Source of the DNA: Kalaharituber pfeilii
Lineage: Eukaryota > Ascomycota > Pezizomycetes > Pezizales > Pezizaceae
Direction of reading: 5' to 3'
NCBI GenBank assembly: GCA_015179045.1
Contig: WHUZ01000105.1
Span: 62,001-126,000 of the forward strand
DNA length: 64,000 bases
Shown: piece by piece, positions 1 through 10,100 of the stretch
How the letters are laid out: the number at the start of each line of letters is the position of its first letter
Position numbering within the stretch: the stretch's first letter is position 1
The notes under the pieces: model-generated
Told to the model about the DNA's origin: nothing
Seen by the model: the letters and a program-made list of their open reading frames with translations, nothing else
Databases searched by the model: none
Program-made: the position numbers and the translations under genes

Positions 1-542
1 TTTTTTTTTTTTTTTTTTTTATTTCATTACTCGCGTGCCGCCTGATAGGCTACGGCGAGGTGTTAGGTACATAAAGAACAAATAGTAACTGATAAATCAT
101 AAAGAGACGTAGAGTGTGTGAAACAAAGAAACTAGCTCGCTGCCCAGTCCAACACCTCAACCAGTTTCATCCCCTCCTTCTCCCCCTCTTTCTTCTTCCC
201 CTTCTCCCCCCCCTTTGGCATCTTCATCCCCGCCTCGCCTCCCGGTAATCTCTTCTTCCACGCCTCACAGTCTTTCGTTATGTGTCTGTAATTCTCGAGG
301 GCTTTTCCACACCACCTGCACTCCGGTGACTCTTCTTTTCCTATCTGGTATCTCCATTGTCTCAGTCCTTTGTCCCCCATTATGCCTGCGAGTGTGGACA
401 CCCTCCTTCTGGTCCCCAGGTATTCCAGTGGTCTGTACATCAGTTGTAGTCTCTTTCTCTCCTCCCCTCTCCTGCTCTTTGCCTCTTGTCGGATGCCAGC
501 CGGTGAAATAATCTGTGGCCGAGTTATTTGAGACAATAGATT
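1..542 (-). pseudogene. 3' end of a Tad-like LINE (LINE-A), C-terminal zinc-knuckle region
   Basis: The window opens in a T tract, followed on the minus strand by the 3' hairpin (stem CTCGC/GCGAG, inner stem GCCT/AGGC with loop ATC) and TAATGAAAT. An open frame on the minus strand (about 510 down to 132) ends in WAAS. It carries RPLEYLGTRRRVSTLAGI, then a CX2CX8HX4C knuckle (ECRWCG...H...C), which is the usual C-terminal knuckle of fungal LINE ORF2. The RT and RNase H parts are missing, so this is a 5'-truncated copy. Homology to the related LINE at 61.9-63.8 kb starts near 505; the segment from there to 542 may be target DNA. The poly(A) end is cut by the window edge, so no target duplication can be checked. 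Confidence 0.8.
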
Positions 543-547
543 GATAC

Positions 548-723
548 TGTTGAGCTTTGGGTAGAAAGAGATGATTGTTATTCCTTCGTAGAGAGAGTAG
601 CCAAAGTAATACACCTATATACATAGAGCATGAGGTTGCTCTCGGGCCCTTACCACCCTTTATCACGGACCTCTCTGATATCCGACACCTCCGACACTCC
701 GACATTACTGTAGATCTCTAACA
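548..723 (-). repeat. 3' LTR of the TRIM
   Basis: 176 bp, reads as identical to 1368-1543. It is bordered by GATAC outside and by the polypurine tract inside. Confidence 0.92.
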
Positions 724-857
724 CACCCCCTCAACCGAAATGCTCTAGCCAAACACAAGACGTAATACAGAACTGTTGACCTCGATAAAAACCTTTCCAG
801 TGCGAAAACCCTGTGGGACAAAAACGCATCGTGGTAGGGAAAAAGAGTGTTCAACAC

Positions 858-1215
858 AGACAAGACAGACAAGACAGACAAGACAGACAGAAAGACAAAC
901 AGCTCCACTCAACTAGAGTGGACTCATCACCTCACTGAGGTGGGACTTACTACTTGACCCAAGTAGGCGACTTGTTCAACTAGAACAGTCTCATCACTTC
1001 ACAGAAGTGGGACGTATGTACTACCCGACCCGAGTAGACAGGCTCAACTAGAGCACACTGCTTCGCTCAACTAGAGCATGTGCAGACACATCATCACTTC
1101 ACTGAAGTGGAACGTATGTACTACCCGACCCGAGTAGACAGGCTCAACTAGAGCACACTGCTTCGCTCAACTAGAGCATGTGCAGACACATCATCACTTC
1201 ACTGAAGTGGAAACA
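858..1215. repeat. Tandem repeats inside the TRIM interior
   Basis: A short ACAAGACAG microsatellite (about 858-895) is followed by units of about 100 bp starting TCATCACTTCAC near 989, 1089 and 1190. They contain repeated CTCAACTAGAGCA and CCCGACCCGAGTAGACAGG blocks. No coding capacity is seen. Such repeats are common in non-autonomous LTR elements and may be remnants of leader sequence. Confidence 0.7.
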
Positions 1216-1367
1216 TAGACATTGTATAGGAGGAAAGGAGGACGTAAAAGGAGTAGGTAGGAACAGGAGTACGACAGAGGAATTCTGAGTGCGACGACGA
1301 CTGCGACTGTAATGGTAATGCGACTTGAATGCGGCTTGGCTATATGGCACTATCCGGGCTCATAACC

Positions 1368-1543
1368 TGTTGAGCTTTGGGTAGAAAGAGATGATTGTTA
1401 TTCCTTCGTAGAGAGAGTAGCCAAAGTAATACACCTATATACATAGAGCATGAGGTTGCTCTCGGGCCCTTACCACCCTTTATCACGGACCTCTCTGATA
1501 TCCGACACCTCCGACACTCCGACATTACTGTAGATCTCTAACA
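1368..1543 (-). repeat. 5' LTR of the TRIM
   Basis: 176 bp, bordered by GATAC outside and by the primer-binding site (1367-1356) inside. Confidence 0.92.
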
Positions 1544-1678
1544 GATACTTACAGGAATGAGCACCACAAGGAATCATGCTTGACGTGAGCCAATTATGGA
1601 GAATTAACAATACTACCGCCGGTTGACTTTATCACGTTTATGTTTGGTAAGTCGGCCTTGTCCGAGCGCTTGGCATGC

Positions 1679-2070
1679 GGGTCTGAACTACCGACCTCTG
1701 CAAATCGCGGACCGAAGGCGATACCTCTCAACGCTGGCGGGGATCTTAGGAAATAAGGGACTGAAAGAATGGAGATACCACATAGGGAAAGCCGAATCAC
1801 CGGAATGCCGATGGTGTGGGGAGGCCCCAGAGAATTGGGAACACGTACGGCAAGACTGCAAGGCATGGGCTAGGAAATGCGGGGGGGCGGAAGGAATAAG
1901 ACAGATTGACAAGGGGAGGAACGTGCGGGGAATTTTAGAGTGGGCAGGAGGGGAGTAACTCTGGAGCGGGCGGCGTGAATTTCGTATGAATTTCGTTATG
2001 TAACTAAACATCGCCATAGCCCTTAGGGCGGCATGCGATTAATGAAATAAAAAAAAAAAAAAAAAAAAAA
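1679..2070 (+). mobile_element. 5'-truncated LINE copy with 15-bp target duplication
   Basis: The 392-bp insertion is flanked by GAGCGCTTGGCATGC at 1664-1678 and 2071-2085. Its frame to 1958 encodes RPLQIADRRRYLSTLAGI and a zinc knuckle (ECRWCGEAPENWEHVRQDC), then stops after EWAGGE. The 3' end has the hairpin in the A-T version (ATCGC...GCGAT, inner GCCC/GGGC, loop TTA), TAATGAAAT and about 23 A. RT and RNase H are absent because of 5' truncation. Confidence 0.9.
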
Positions 2071-2085
2071 GAGCGCTTGGCATGC

Positions 2086-2859
2086 ATTTCCAGTATCACG
2101 AGTACCTGTTCTGGTAATCCTGACCCCTCGCGAATACTGTAAAACCTTCTCGCGCTCGCATGTGGAAAGTTTTCCTCACAAATAGTGGAGTTTTCGCACA
2201 GTGCTTCTGATTCTTTTCTACCATGCATACTTTTTTGTTTTATTTTTTTATACCTGCATATTGGTTGCGAGCACATGATGCCAGCTGTCCAGTTGGCGGT
2301 TCCCGTTCTCCCGCGACTGGGGTGCATTGCTTTGTAGTTGCGAACCTTCTGTGATACCGATACGATTCATGAAGGCTACAGAGCTGGCCACCAGGCGAGG
2401 TCGGTGCAGCGTTCTCTCTCGCAGGTAATTTGTCGGCCAGCCCAAGAACGCTAGATTACAGGACCTACTTTAGATGCAGACTCTTTTTTTTTTATCAATG
2501 CAGACTCATGATAATTCACTGTTCACCACATTTGCTTAACGTCTGGAACCACTGCCAGCTCAAGCGGTAGCCACTTCAGCTTTGTGTCATTGTTGCTGAG
2601 GTTCTGGCGTAGTGCTTCCATTCTTTGACCATGTCCCTCCTCAACGGCAGCCATTTCTTGCTGCCAACGAGGTGCAGCCTCCAGCACTGCGGTCATGGTC
2701 CTGGCATCTTCCTTTTGAGCTTCCAGAGATCAGCCACCCGCTTGCTCAAGCCGTCCCCCATTGATGGCACCTCGTTCCATCAGCAAGCTCATTATCCCGA
2801 AAATCTTAACCACTGGAATGCTACGGGTATTTCTCTTATTGCAGCTATATCTACCCTTC
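2086..2859. other. Gene-free stretch
   Basis: No convincing gene is seen. Open frames here are short, without domain signals or splice support. It appears to be the continuation of the target of the upstream LINE insertion. Confidence 0.4.
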
Positions 2860-2868
2860 GGTCCTCTA

Positions 2869-2896
2869 AATTTTTTTTTTTTTTTTTTTATATCAA
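2869..2896 (-). mobile_element. 28-bp tail-only LINE insertion
   Basis: GGTCCTCTA is duplicated at 2860-2868 and 2897-2905. Between the copies, on the minus strand, lies only TTGATAT followed by about 20 A, that is, the last bases of the LINE tail plus poly(A). Confidence 0.75.
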
Positions 2897-2905
2897 GGTC
2901 CTCTA

Positions 2906-3455
2906 TATTAGACATAGCGAGGATTATGATTTGCGGTGTAGCTAGAGGACGGGGACTGTGATCGAGCCTGTACCGTGATTCTTCCCCTGACTTGCCCTTC
3001 ATAGCCACGGACGAGGAATGCTTCTGCCGGGAGTACGCTACAATTCAAGCACTTGCTTAGCAGCTTAGGGGGGACCCCTATGCACCACTGCCACCCCCAG
3101 AGCTTGAGGCGTCGAAGGCACCGGATCTCCTGAAGTAGGCACGACCCAATAGAGCCTTACATCTCGCATATTGTAAATACTCAGGTGTCTCATGAAGTCT
3201 TGGTAAATTCTTTCAATGTCCAGCTGCACTGCAGCTGCTTTGAATTTGAGTAGAGGAGCAGAAAGGCAGCGTTGCAGTCCCTAACGGCGTCTATTCAAGC
3301 TGCAGGCGAGATGTACATCCAGTTGTCATAGGCTCATAGCCAGCAAGAGTAAGAGAGCCGCAAGGTCAACAAATACGCATCGGAGGTATAGAGTATCGGT
3401 AGTGGAGAGAAGTCAAAAAGTAAGAAATGCAGGTCACGTTGGGTGGGTAGATATA
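2906..3455. other. Gene-free stretch
   Basis: No supported gene, repeat or RNA was recognised here. Confidence 0.35.
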
Positions 3456-3866
3456 CATAATCAGTTGTCAAACAAGGCGTTCTATCTGCAGTACTTGCTA
3501 TTGTGAAAAAGCTTCTTCAGTGTCTATAAGTGGTTGATACCGTGAAAGTACATGGCACACTTATCAGTTGCGCAAAGGCGTAATAGAGGCATCTGGAAAC
3601 TGTCTGGGTGTACTTAGTTAGTGCGTCTAGTTATGATCAACAGGTAACATGCATCCAGGGTGCATAGGACGTTACAATGAATAGATGAGGTGCATTCAGG
3701 GCGCACAGAGCCTTAGTTACTGCGCCAGGGTGCAATGAATAGATGACGTGCATCCAGGGCGCACAGAGCCTTGTTTAGTGCGCCAGGTTACAATGAGTAG
3801 ATGACGTGCATCGGGGGTATTCAACCCCCCGGGTGCTTCAGGGCGATTTTCCGTTTTTGCTGATGT
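3456..3866 (+). repeat. Dispersed repeat R1, copy 1
   Basis: Clearly similar to 24414-24917, from ACATAATCAGTTGTCAAACAAGG to TTCCGTTTTTGCTGATGT. It contains about three tandem units of about 60-65 bp (GTGCATCCAGGGCGCACAGAGCC). The second copy has an extra segment of about 75 bp. No coding frame or clear termini were found, so the element class is unknown. Confidence 0.7.
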
Positions 3867-3998
3867 GGAGGCACCGGGGCCGTAGACGGGACTTCCCAAT
3901 TTGGAAAGTCATTCTCGCCTGTCGTACCAGCAACGTCACGCCATTCCCTCCGCTCCCAAATAGCAGCTCTTTGCTCCCGACGAGGCAGGGTGAGAAGG

Positions 3999-5917
3999 CG
4001 GGATGTCTCCGGACAGTCCTGACTGTCCCGAAGGTTGCATAACTGACTGTCCCGTCTTGCATATGATGCGGCTGAGCTCACTGTCTTGGTGTGGCAGACT
4101 GTCTTGGTGCGGCAGATATTTTCGGTGCAGGGTACAGTAATCAGTGCGCCTAACTCTCCGAACTGGGAAATTTTTCTTTGATAATTCGCACTGTAGCTAC
4201 TGGTTTTGAGATTTTCATTTTTGCAAGACTCCAACACAATTACAAAGGCTTCACGCACTTTACATCCCAGATATTTTCCAGCCGATACATAGATTCATAT
4301 AGTACTCGCGAGTCCTTATTTAATTTTTCTGCCCTATACTTGCTTTGCGCTCACTAAAATGTCAATCTCGACTGCCACTAGTACCTTGAGTGCGAAACAG
4401 ACCTGGACTCCACACCCGAGCCTTCCAAAGGAGCTTGTTTCGGTAGTAATAAAGGTTGTAGAAGAGATGCCTGAATTACATTGTGAAGACCCTATGGATG
4501 GCGAGCAATATGCATGGCCAAATATGGCTTTAGATAGACTCCAGGACTATGCATTTACCAAAGGCTTCGCTGTGGTGACTTTGAGTGGGTCTGAAAAGAA
4601 AGGTCGCATACGCTATGGATGTGTACATCATGGCAAGCCCCGAGATAGTAGAAAACTAGAGGCAGAGAATTCTGAAGGTATGTCAATATATTTTAATTAA
4701 GACTTATGTACTAATATATATATAGTACAGCGCAGACACCAGACCAACACACAAGCCAAAGAATGTCTATGGGCAATATCTACCAATTTGCGAGTAGATA
4801 TAGATAGTGGAACAGATACTTGGGTGCTTGCGATATCAGATAAAATCCATACTCATCCTTTGGCACCAAATCCATTAATATATCCAGCATAAACGTCGCA
4901 ATACTGATTATCAGCAAGCAGTAGGAGATGCTATACAGTATAGGTGAGCAGGATTGAGTTACAATATGTCCTTACACCTTCGTACAGAAGAAGGAATGCA
5001 GTTGAATCATAAAGCATACTATAACAGCCGTCATAGCAGTAAAATTCCTATTACTGTTGAGGAAAGAATCAATCGGATATTAAGAGAACCAAAAACGGCT
5101 GGTTGTCATATCTGTAAGGGCGATGCTGGGATCAGTAGGCGAAGGCACGATCGCGGGTGCTACGAGACAGCAGGGACAGAGAGGGACAAGGTGGAAGAGA
5201 GAATGAGCGTACGTTGACCAGTGAAGACTACATACAGGCGGGTAGAAGAGGTATATATAGACGAGAGAGAGTGAACAGAAGTAGCAAGTACGAGTATTGC
5301 ATGAACTTGGACATGACGACATAGAAGAAGACAGATGGAAATAGAAACATACATGACGACATAGAAGAGTGCTTGTAGAATGCTGTAGAATGATGTGGAA
5401 TGATGTAGAGCTATGGCGGCGGTTCGAGAGCATTCTGTGGTTCGGGTCGATCACTGCATGGTTGTTACCAAGAACTAATCCCTGTTATTTCCTATTGCGG
5501 CATGACAATATCACTGATCATTTCACAGTACCAACAGTACCTCATCACTTTGCACCAGTCGTATCTTCCAGCATATTGCCCCAACGTAAAATTAAAGAAA
5601 AAGCAGCTGGTCGTACCTTGACAGGAGCTGAAATAGCAGAAAGGCAGCGAAAGTAGGCTCGGACAGAGAGTGTGGAGCGTAATAAGACTCAAGATTGTAT
5701 CACTGTATCTTCTACTGCATCAGTATGATGTATCATTCTGTATTTCGTACAATCATGTATTTAGGTACTTCGCTTTTTTAATGAATTCTCGCTAGTGGCC
5801 AAGTTTGAGACAGGCAGCTCAGCCGCACCATATGCAAGATGGGACAGTCAGTTATGCAACCTTCGGGACAGTCAGGACAGTCAGGACAGTCCAAAAGGAC
5901 TGTCCGGAGACATCCCG
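3999..5917 (+). mobile_element. Mutator-like (MULE) DNA transposon, internally rearranged
   Basis: A 9-bp direct repeat GTGAGAAGG (3990-3998 and 5918-5926) borders a terminal inverted repeat starting CGGGATGTCTCCGGACAGTCC. The TIR arms of about 80-100 bp (3999-4080 and about 5813-5917) contain repeated GGACAGT/ACTGTCC units; the right arm has extra units. A 9-bp duplication and long TIRs are typical of MULEs, and the interior encodes the start of a FAR1/MULE-type transposase. At 1.9 kb it is shorter than full fungal MULEs (about 3 kb or more). The segment at about 5112-5480 does not look like transposase. Confidence 0.85.
4359..5110 (+). pseudogene. N-terminal part of MULE transposase
   Basis: The start at 4359 gives a frame with LQDYAFTKGFAVVTLSGSE and RIRYGCVHHGKPRDSRK, the pattern of the FAR1-like zinc-binding N-terminus of fungal MULE transposases. 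An intron (4678-4725, GTATGT...TATAG) joins to VQRRHQTNTQAKECLWA and DKIHTHPLAPNPLIY, stopping at 4890. Downstream frames (to about 5110) with AGLSYNMSLHLRTEEG and NRILREP fit the next transposase segment after a frameshift. The DDE catalytic core is not seen. A piece near 5610-5655 (GRTLTGAEIAERQRK) could be the old C-terminus. This is a broken, deleted transposase. Confidence 0.65.
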
Positions 5918-5926
5918 GTGAGAAGG

Positions 5927-6696
5927 GGCGGCGAGGCAGGGTGCAGAACATTCAGATGGCAAGGCAGGCCCTTTGGATAGAACTGCTCAAGGTAATATTA
6001 TTCCCTAGTCTTAGTCTCATGCCATCTTTAGTCTTGGAGCTAGACGCTAACTGATTACGCTGACTATTGCTCCCTTCATGCGACCAATGCTAGTGATATT
6101 GCATATTCTAACCCCTTTCTTTTTTTTTTTTTTTTTAAATATTTCAGCGCTCGCGCAATTTTGGGGGAATATCCACCCCAAAAAGAGACCAACGCCGGCT
6201 ATCCACTGCCGGATATCAGGTTCTACGTTTTATTCTCCTTTTCCGCTCAAGGCACCTTGAGTATGCACGCAGCATCGGTATAAGATACTTAATAAGCACC
6301 GACCAGGATGCTCAGACACCGTCCAGTGGGGCGGCATTAGAAGGATATATATCCATTCCTACTGCTCTTGGGTATCTGTTCCCTTCAAAGCGGATATCAA
6401 CACAATAATAAACTGTTGGCGACATATGTAGGCGTACTTTGCAAAGAAAAGGGACAAATGCAAGTCAAGCGCGCAAATGCATGATATGCGCAAAGGGAAC
6501 ACATGCACTCCCTCCATCGAGTGGGTGAATTCAGAGTCGGTTGAACTACATGGAAGGTCTGGCTACCTGCTACTTTTTTTTTTTCTTATTCACGTAACCA
6601 CGCATACAGGCTACCAGCCTACGAGCTGACTCGACTCGTGCCGCTCACTAACATTGAGGAGGGTCTGAGAGAATTTGTTGCATAACCTCCATTAGT
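5927..6696. other. Gene-free stretch with a T tract
   Basis: No gene is supported. A run of about 18 T at 6119-6136 is followed by AAATATTTCAGCGCTCGCGC. It could be a decayed retroelement tail, but it does not match either tail family well. Confidence 0.35.
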
Positions 6697-6703
6697 CAGC
6701 ACG

Positions 6704-6765
6704 GTATTTTTTTTATATATATATATATCACGTGACCCCGCATGCAGCTATTCGCCATGGCAGGG
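6704..6765 (-). mobile_element. 62-bp tail-only insertion, tail family 2
   Basis: CAGCACG flanks it at 6697-6703 and 6766-6772. The insert on the minus strand is CCTGCCATGGCGAATAGCTG, then CATGCGGGGTCACGTGATAT and an A/T-rich tail. There is no body sequence, only the 3' terminus of family 2. Confidence 0.75.
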
Positions 6766-6772
6766 CAGCACG

Positions 6773-7176
6773 TACCTTGAGCGATACGTACACACAGTCG
6801 GTACCAATGCGTGCATAACTACTTGTATATTGCAAGTGGTATTTACTCTTGCATACTTATAATAGTAATACTATACTCATCAATATAATTAAGCGCCTGC
6901 GAGTATTGATATAAAAAAAAAAAAAATATAATTAAGCAATACTACAACTACGCCTGCCGAAAAAACACGGTGTTAAAAAAAAATATTTTGGACATATTAT
7001 GAAGCCATTGATAGGCTCTGCTTTGAAAAACACATAATCGGCTCTCCAAGTACTGTCTCGCCGTAAATGCTATATTGTCAAAAAGAAGGTCAATAGTTAG
7101 CTGTTCACCTGTCATCCTTCCAATCACTTAAGACTCAGACTAGTATGCTTACCCTAGCAGCGTACCTGTACTCTAT
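6773..7176. other. 3' flank of the NLR gene
   Basis: No gene seen. It holds short A runs at about 6914 and 6976 and presumably the 3' UTR and terminator region of the minus-strand NLR gene. Confidence 0.35.
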
Positions 7177-10100
7177 TTATTCCTTAAGCAGTCTCACGAC
7201 GTCCTTGTGCCTATTTTTCGCTGCCAGTGACAGTGGGGTCCGGCCAGAGTTGTCCTTTGCATTGATGTCGACATCCTTGCGCTCAAGAAGCAGCCGCACA
7301 AGAGCCTCGTGCCCCCTTTCAGCTGCCCAGGATAGTGGAGTCCGGCCAGAGCCGTCCTTTGCATTTATGTCGACATCCTTGCGCTCAAGAAGCAGCCGCA
7401 CAACAGCCTCGTGCCCTTTTTTAGCTGCCCGGGATAGTAGGGTCCGGCCGCAGACGTCCTTTGCATTGATGTCGACATCCTTGCGCTCAAGAAGCAGCCG
7501 CACAACAGCCTCGTGCCCCCTTTCAGCTGCCCAGGATAGTGGAGTCCGGCCAGAGCCGTCCTTTGCATTTATGTCGACATCCTTGCGCTCAAGAAGCAGC
7601 CGCACAACAGCCTCGTGCCCTTTTTTAGCTGCCCGGGATAGTAGGGTCCGGCCGCAGACGTCCTTTGCATTGATGTCGACATCCTTGCGCTCAAGAAGCA
7701 GCCGCACAACAGCCTCGTGCCCGCTTTCAGCTGCCCGGAATAGTGGGGTCCGGCCACAGTTGTCCTTTGCATTGATGTCGTCATCCTTGCGCTCAAGAAG
7801 CAGCCGCACAACAGCCTCGTGCCCGCTTTCAGCTGCCCGGCATAGTGGGGTCCCGCCAGAGTCGTCCTTTGCATTGATGTCGACATCCTTGCGCTCAAGA
7901 AGCAGCCGCACAACAGCCTCGTGCCCCCTTTCAGCTGCCCGGAATAGTAGGGTCCCGCCATAGTTGTCCTTTGCATTGATGTCGACATCCTTGCGCTCAA
8001 GAAGCAGCCGCACAACAGCCTCGTGCCCCCTTTCAGCTGCCCTGGATAGTGGTGTCACGCCATAGTTGTCCTTTGCATTGATGTCGACATCCTTGCGCTC
8101 AAGAAGCAGCCGCACAAGAGCCTCGTGCCCCCTTTCAGCTGCCCCGGATAGTGGGGTCCCGCCATAGTTGTCCTTTGCATTGATGTCGACATCCTTGCGC
8201 TCAAGAAGCAGCCGCACAACAGCCTCGTGCCCCCTTTCAGCTGCCCGGCATAGTGGGGTCCCGTCATAGTTGTCCTTTGCATATTTGCCGACATCCTTGC
8301 GCTCAAGAAGCAGCCGCACAACAGCCTCGTGCCCGCTTCCAGCTGCCCGGGATAGTGGGGTCCCGCTATAGTTGTCCTTTGCATTGATGTCGACATCCTT
8401 GCGCTCAAGAAGCAGCCGCACAACAGCCTCGTGCCCGCTTCCAGCTGCCCGGGATAGTGGGGTCCCGCCATAGTTGTCCTTTGCATTGATGTCGACATCC
8501 TTGCTCTCCAGAAGGACTCGCACGACAACCTCGTGCCCACGTGAGGCTGCTTCCAATAATAGTTTCGTCCGGTCGGCCTTGGCCATCTCATAGGCATTGA
8601 CATCCTTGCGCTCAAGAAGAAGCCGCACAACAGCCTCGTGCCCACATTCAGCTGCCGCATCTAGTGGGGTGCAGCCAGAGTTGTCCTTCGCATTGATATA
8701 TACGTCCTGGCGCTGAAGAAGCAGTCGCACAACCGCGTTGCAGCCGTTTCTCGATGCCAATGACAGTGCCGTTTGGCCAAGGTTGCTCCGGACGGTGAGA
8801 TCAACCTTACGGCGCAGAGTTACCTTTACAAGTTCGAGGTGCCCAAGTTCACAAGCAATTAAGAATGGAAGTGCTAGATCTCTTAGATCCACGGGGCAGT
8901 TGTCTAGAATCAATTCAAAGGCTTTCGCATAGCCGCGCGCGATTGCTATCATAGAGGGGACCGTTCTAAGGACACTACCTTTGCGGCCGGCAAACGCGTG
9001 CCCACTATGGTCAGTGAACTCCTTTGGCAACTCGAAGATTGAGCCATTATGAAGGATCACTGAACCAAGGTCCGTGGAGCTCTTCCTGCTAATGACTTTT
9101 CTCTCAATTAGTCCCATAACAGTTTGGTTTTTGTGTTCCACTGCCCATGTGAACGGGCGCTGATAAGGGTCTACGTCTTGAGATGACGACACTCGAGTAT
9201 CCTTTGGAAGCTGCCAAGGTAGATGTTCTTCTGGAAGCTGGAGATGGAAACAGATGTCGGTAAGGTTGCGTTCCCAGTTTGCATCGGTTGCAAGCAATGT
9301 GACAACCTCCTCACAGTGGGCAAGCCAATATGAGGCGAAGTATGAAAGCAATACATACGTTGTGGTAAATGCTTTTTTGGACGCTACGTGTACCTGCCGC
9401 GTAAGTTGAACCTTCGATGTTGAAGACTTTTGACGTTGTCTTGCCACGAACTGAGAGATTTGGCCGATCGTACTAGAGCTCCCTTGGTTGAATATCGCAG
9501 GTATCAATTGAATAGGACAATTGGGCAGTGGTTTGCACGCAACTGTCCTCTGATCGTTTTGACTTGCAGACTTATCAGATACAAACTGACCGAATTCTGG
9601 GAATGTTAGGTAGATAATGGAGATCTGCGCTAGATAAGTATTGACACCTTCCATGTCCAGATAAAACGTTTGATAGGGCCTTGATTGCAGCTTTGACGAC
9701 TGTAGGAACTTGCAGACAGAGGAATGAGCAAACTGGATTGTGTCGTCGTCATTCACGATTATCATATTGGCACAATTTTCCAGAACTTTGAAGTTGTCTG
9801 TAGGATATTTCTTGCGCACATCATCCCACGTAGTGTCCGTCAGCTCAATTGCTGTTGCCTCCGCAATCTCGTGCACTGTCAATGGGCGCTTAGCACCAGC
9901 AACCCACTGGAATACCTTGGCGGCGACCTCTGGAACACGAGTGGATATCCTATCAAGGATTCGAGCGTAAGTTTCATCTAGACCCTTTGGTAATGATCTC
10001 AACGCTTCACGAATGGCATTGTCATTATTCCTTAAGCAGATGTCGTCAATTTGAAAGAAAATCCAAAGGAACCTATAATAACAAGTCATATATAAGTCAG

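Larger units (their letters stand above)
548..1543 (-). mobile_element. TRIM: miniature non-autonomous copia-type LTR retrotransposon
   Basis: Two 176-bp direct repeats (548-723 and 1368-1543) read as identical. On the minus strand they start TGTTAGAG and end GCTCAACA (TG...CA). The element is flanked on both sides by GATAC (543-547 and 1544-1548), a 5-bp target duplication. On the minus strand, GGTTATGAGCCC (1367-1356) directly follows the 5' LTR and is complementary to the anticodon-arm region of initiator tRNA-Met, the half-tRNA primer site known for copia-type elements. A purine tract GAGGGGGTG (732-724) abuts the 3' LTR. The 644-bp interior has no credible gag or pol, so the element must be moved in trans. 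Identical LTRs indicate a very recent insertion. Confidence 0.92.

Noticed and set aside
705..908. 67-codon minus-strand frame (VLSVLSVLSV) in the TRIM
   Set aside because: Arises from the ACAAGACAG microsatellite; not a gag gene.
7145..7963. Long plus-strand open frame (272 codons) with regular Ser/Arg-rich repeats
   Set aside because: It is the antisense of the ankyrin array; its repeats mirror the 102-bp units of the NLR gene.
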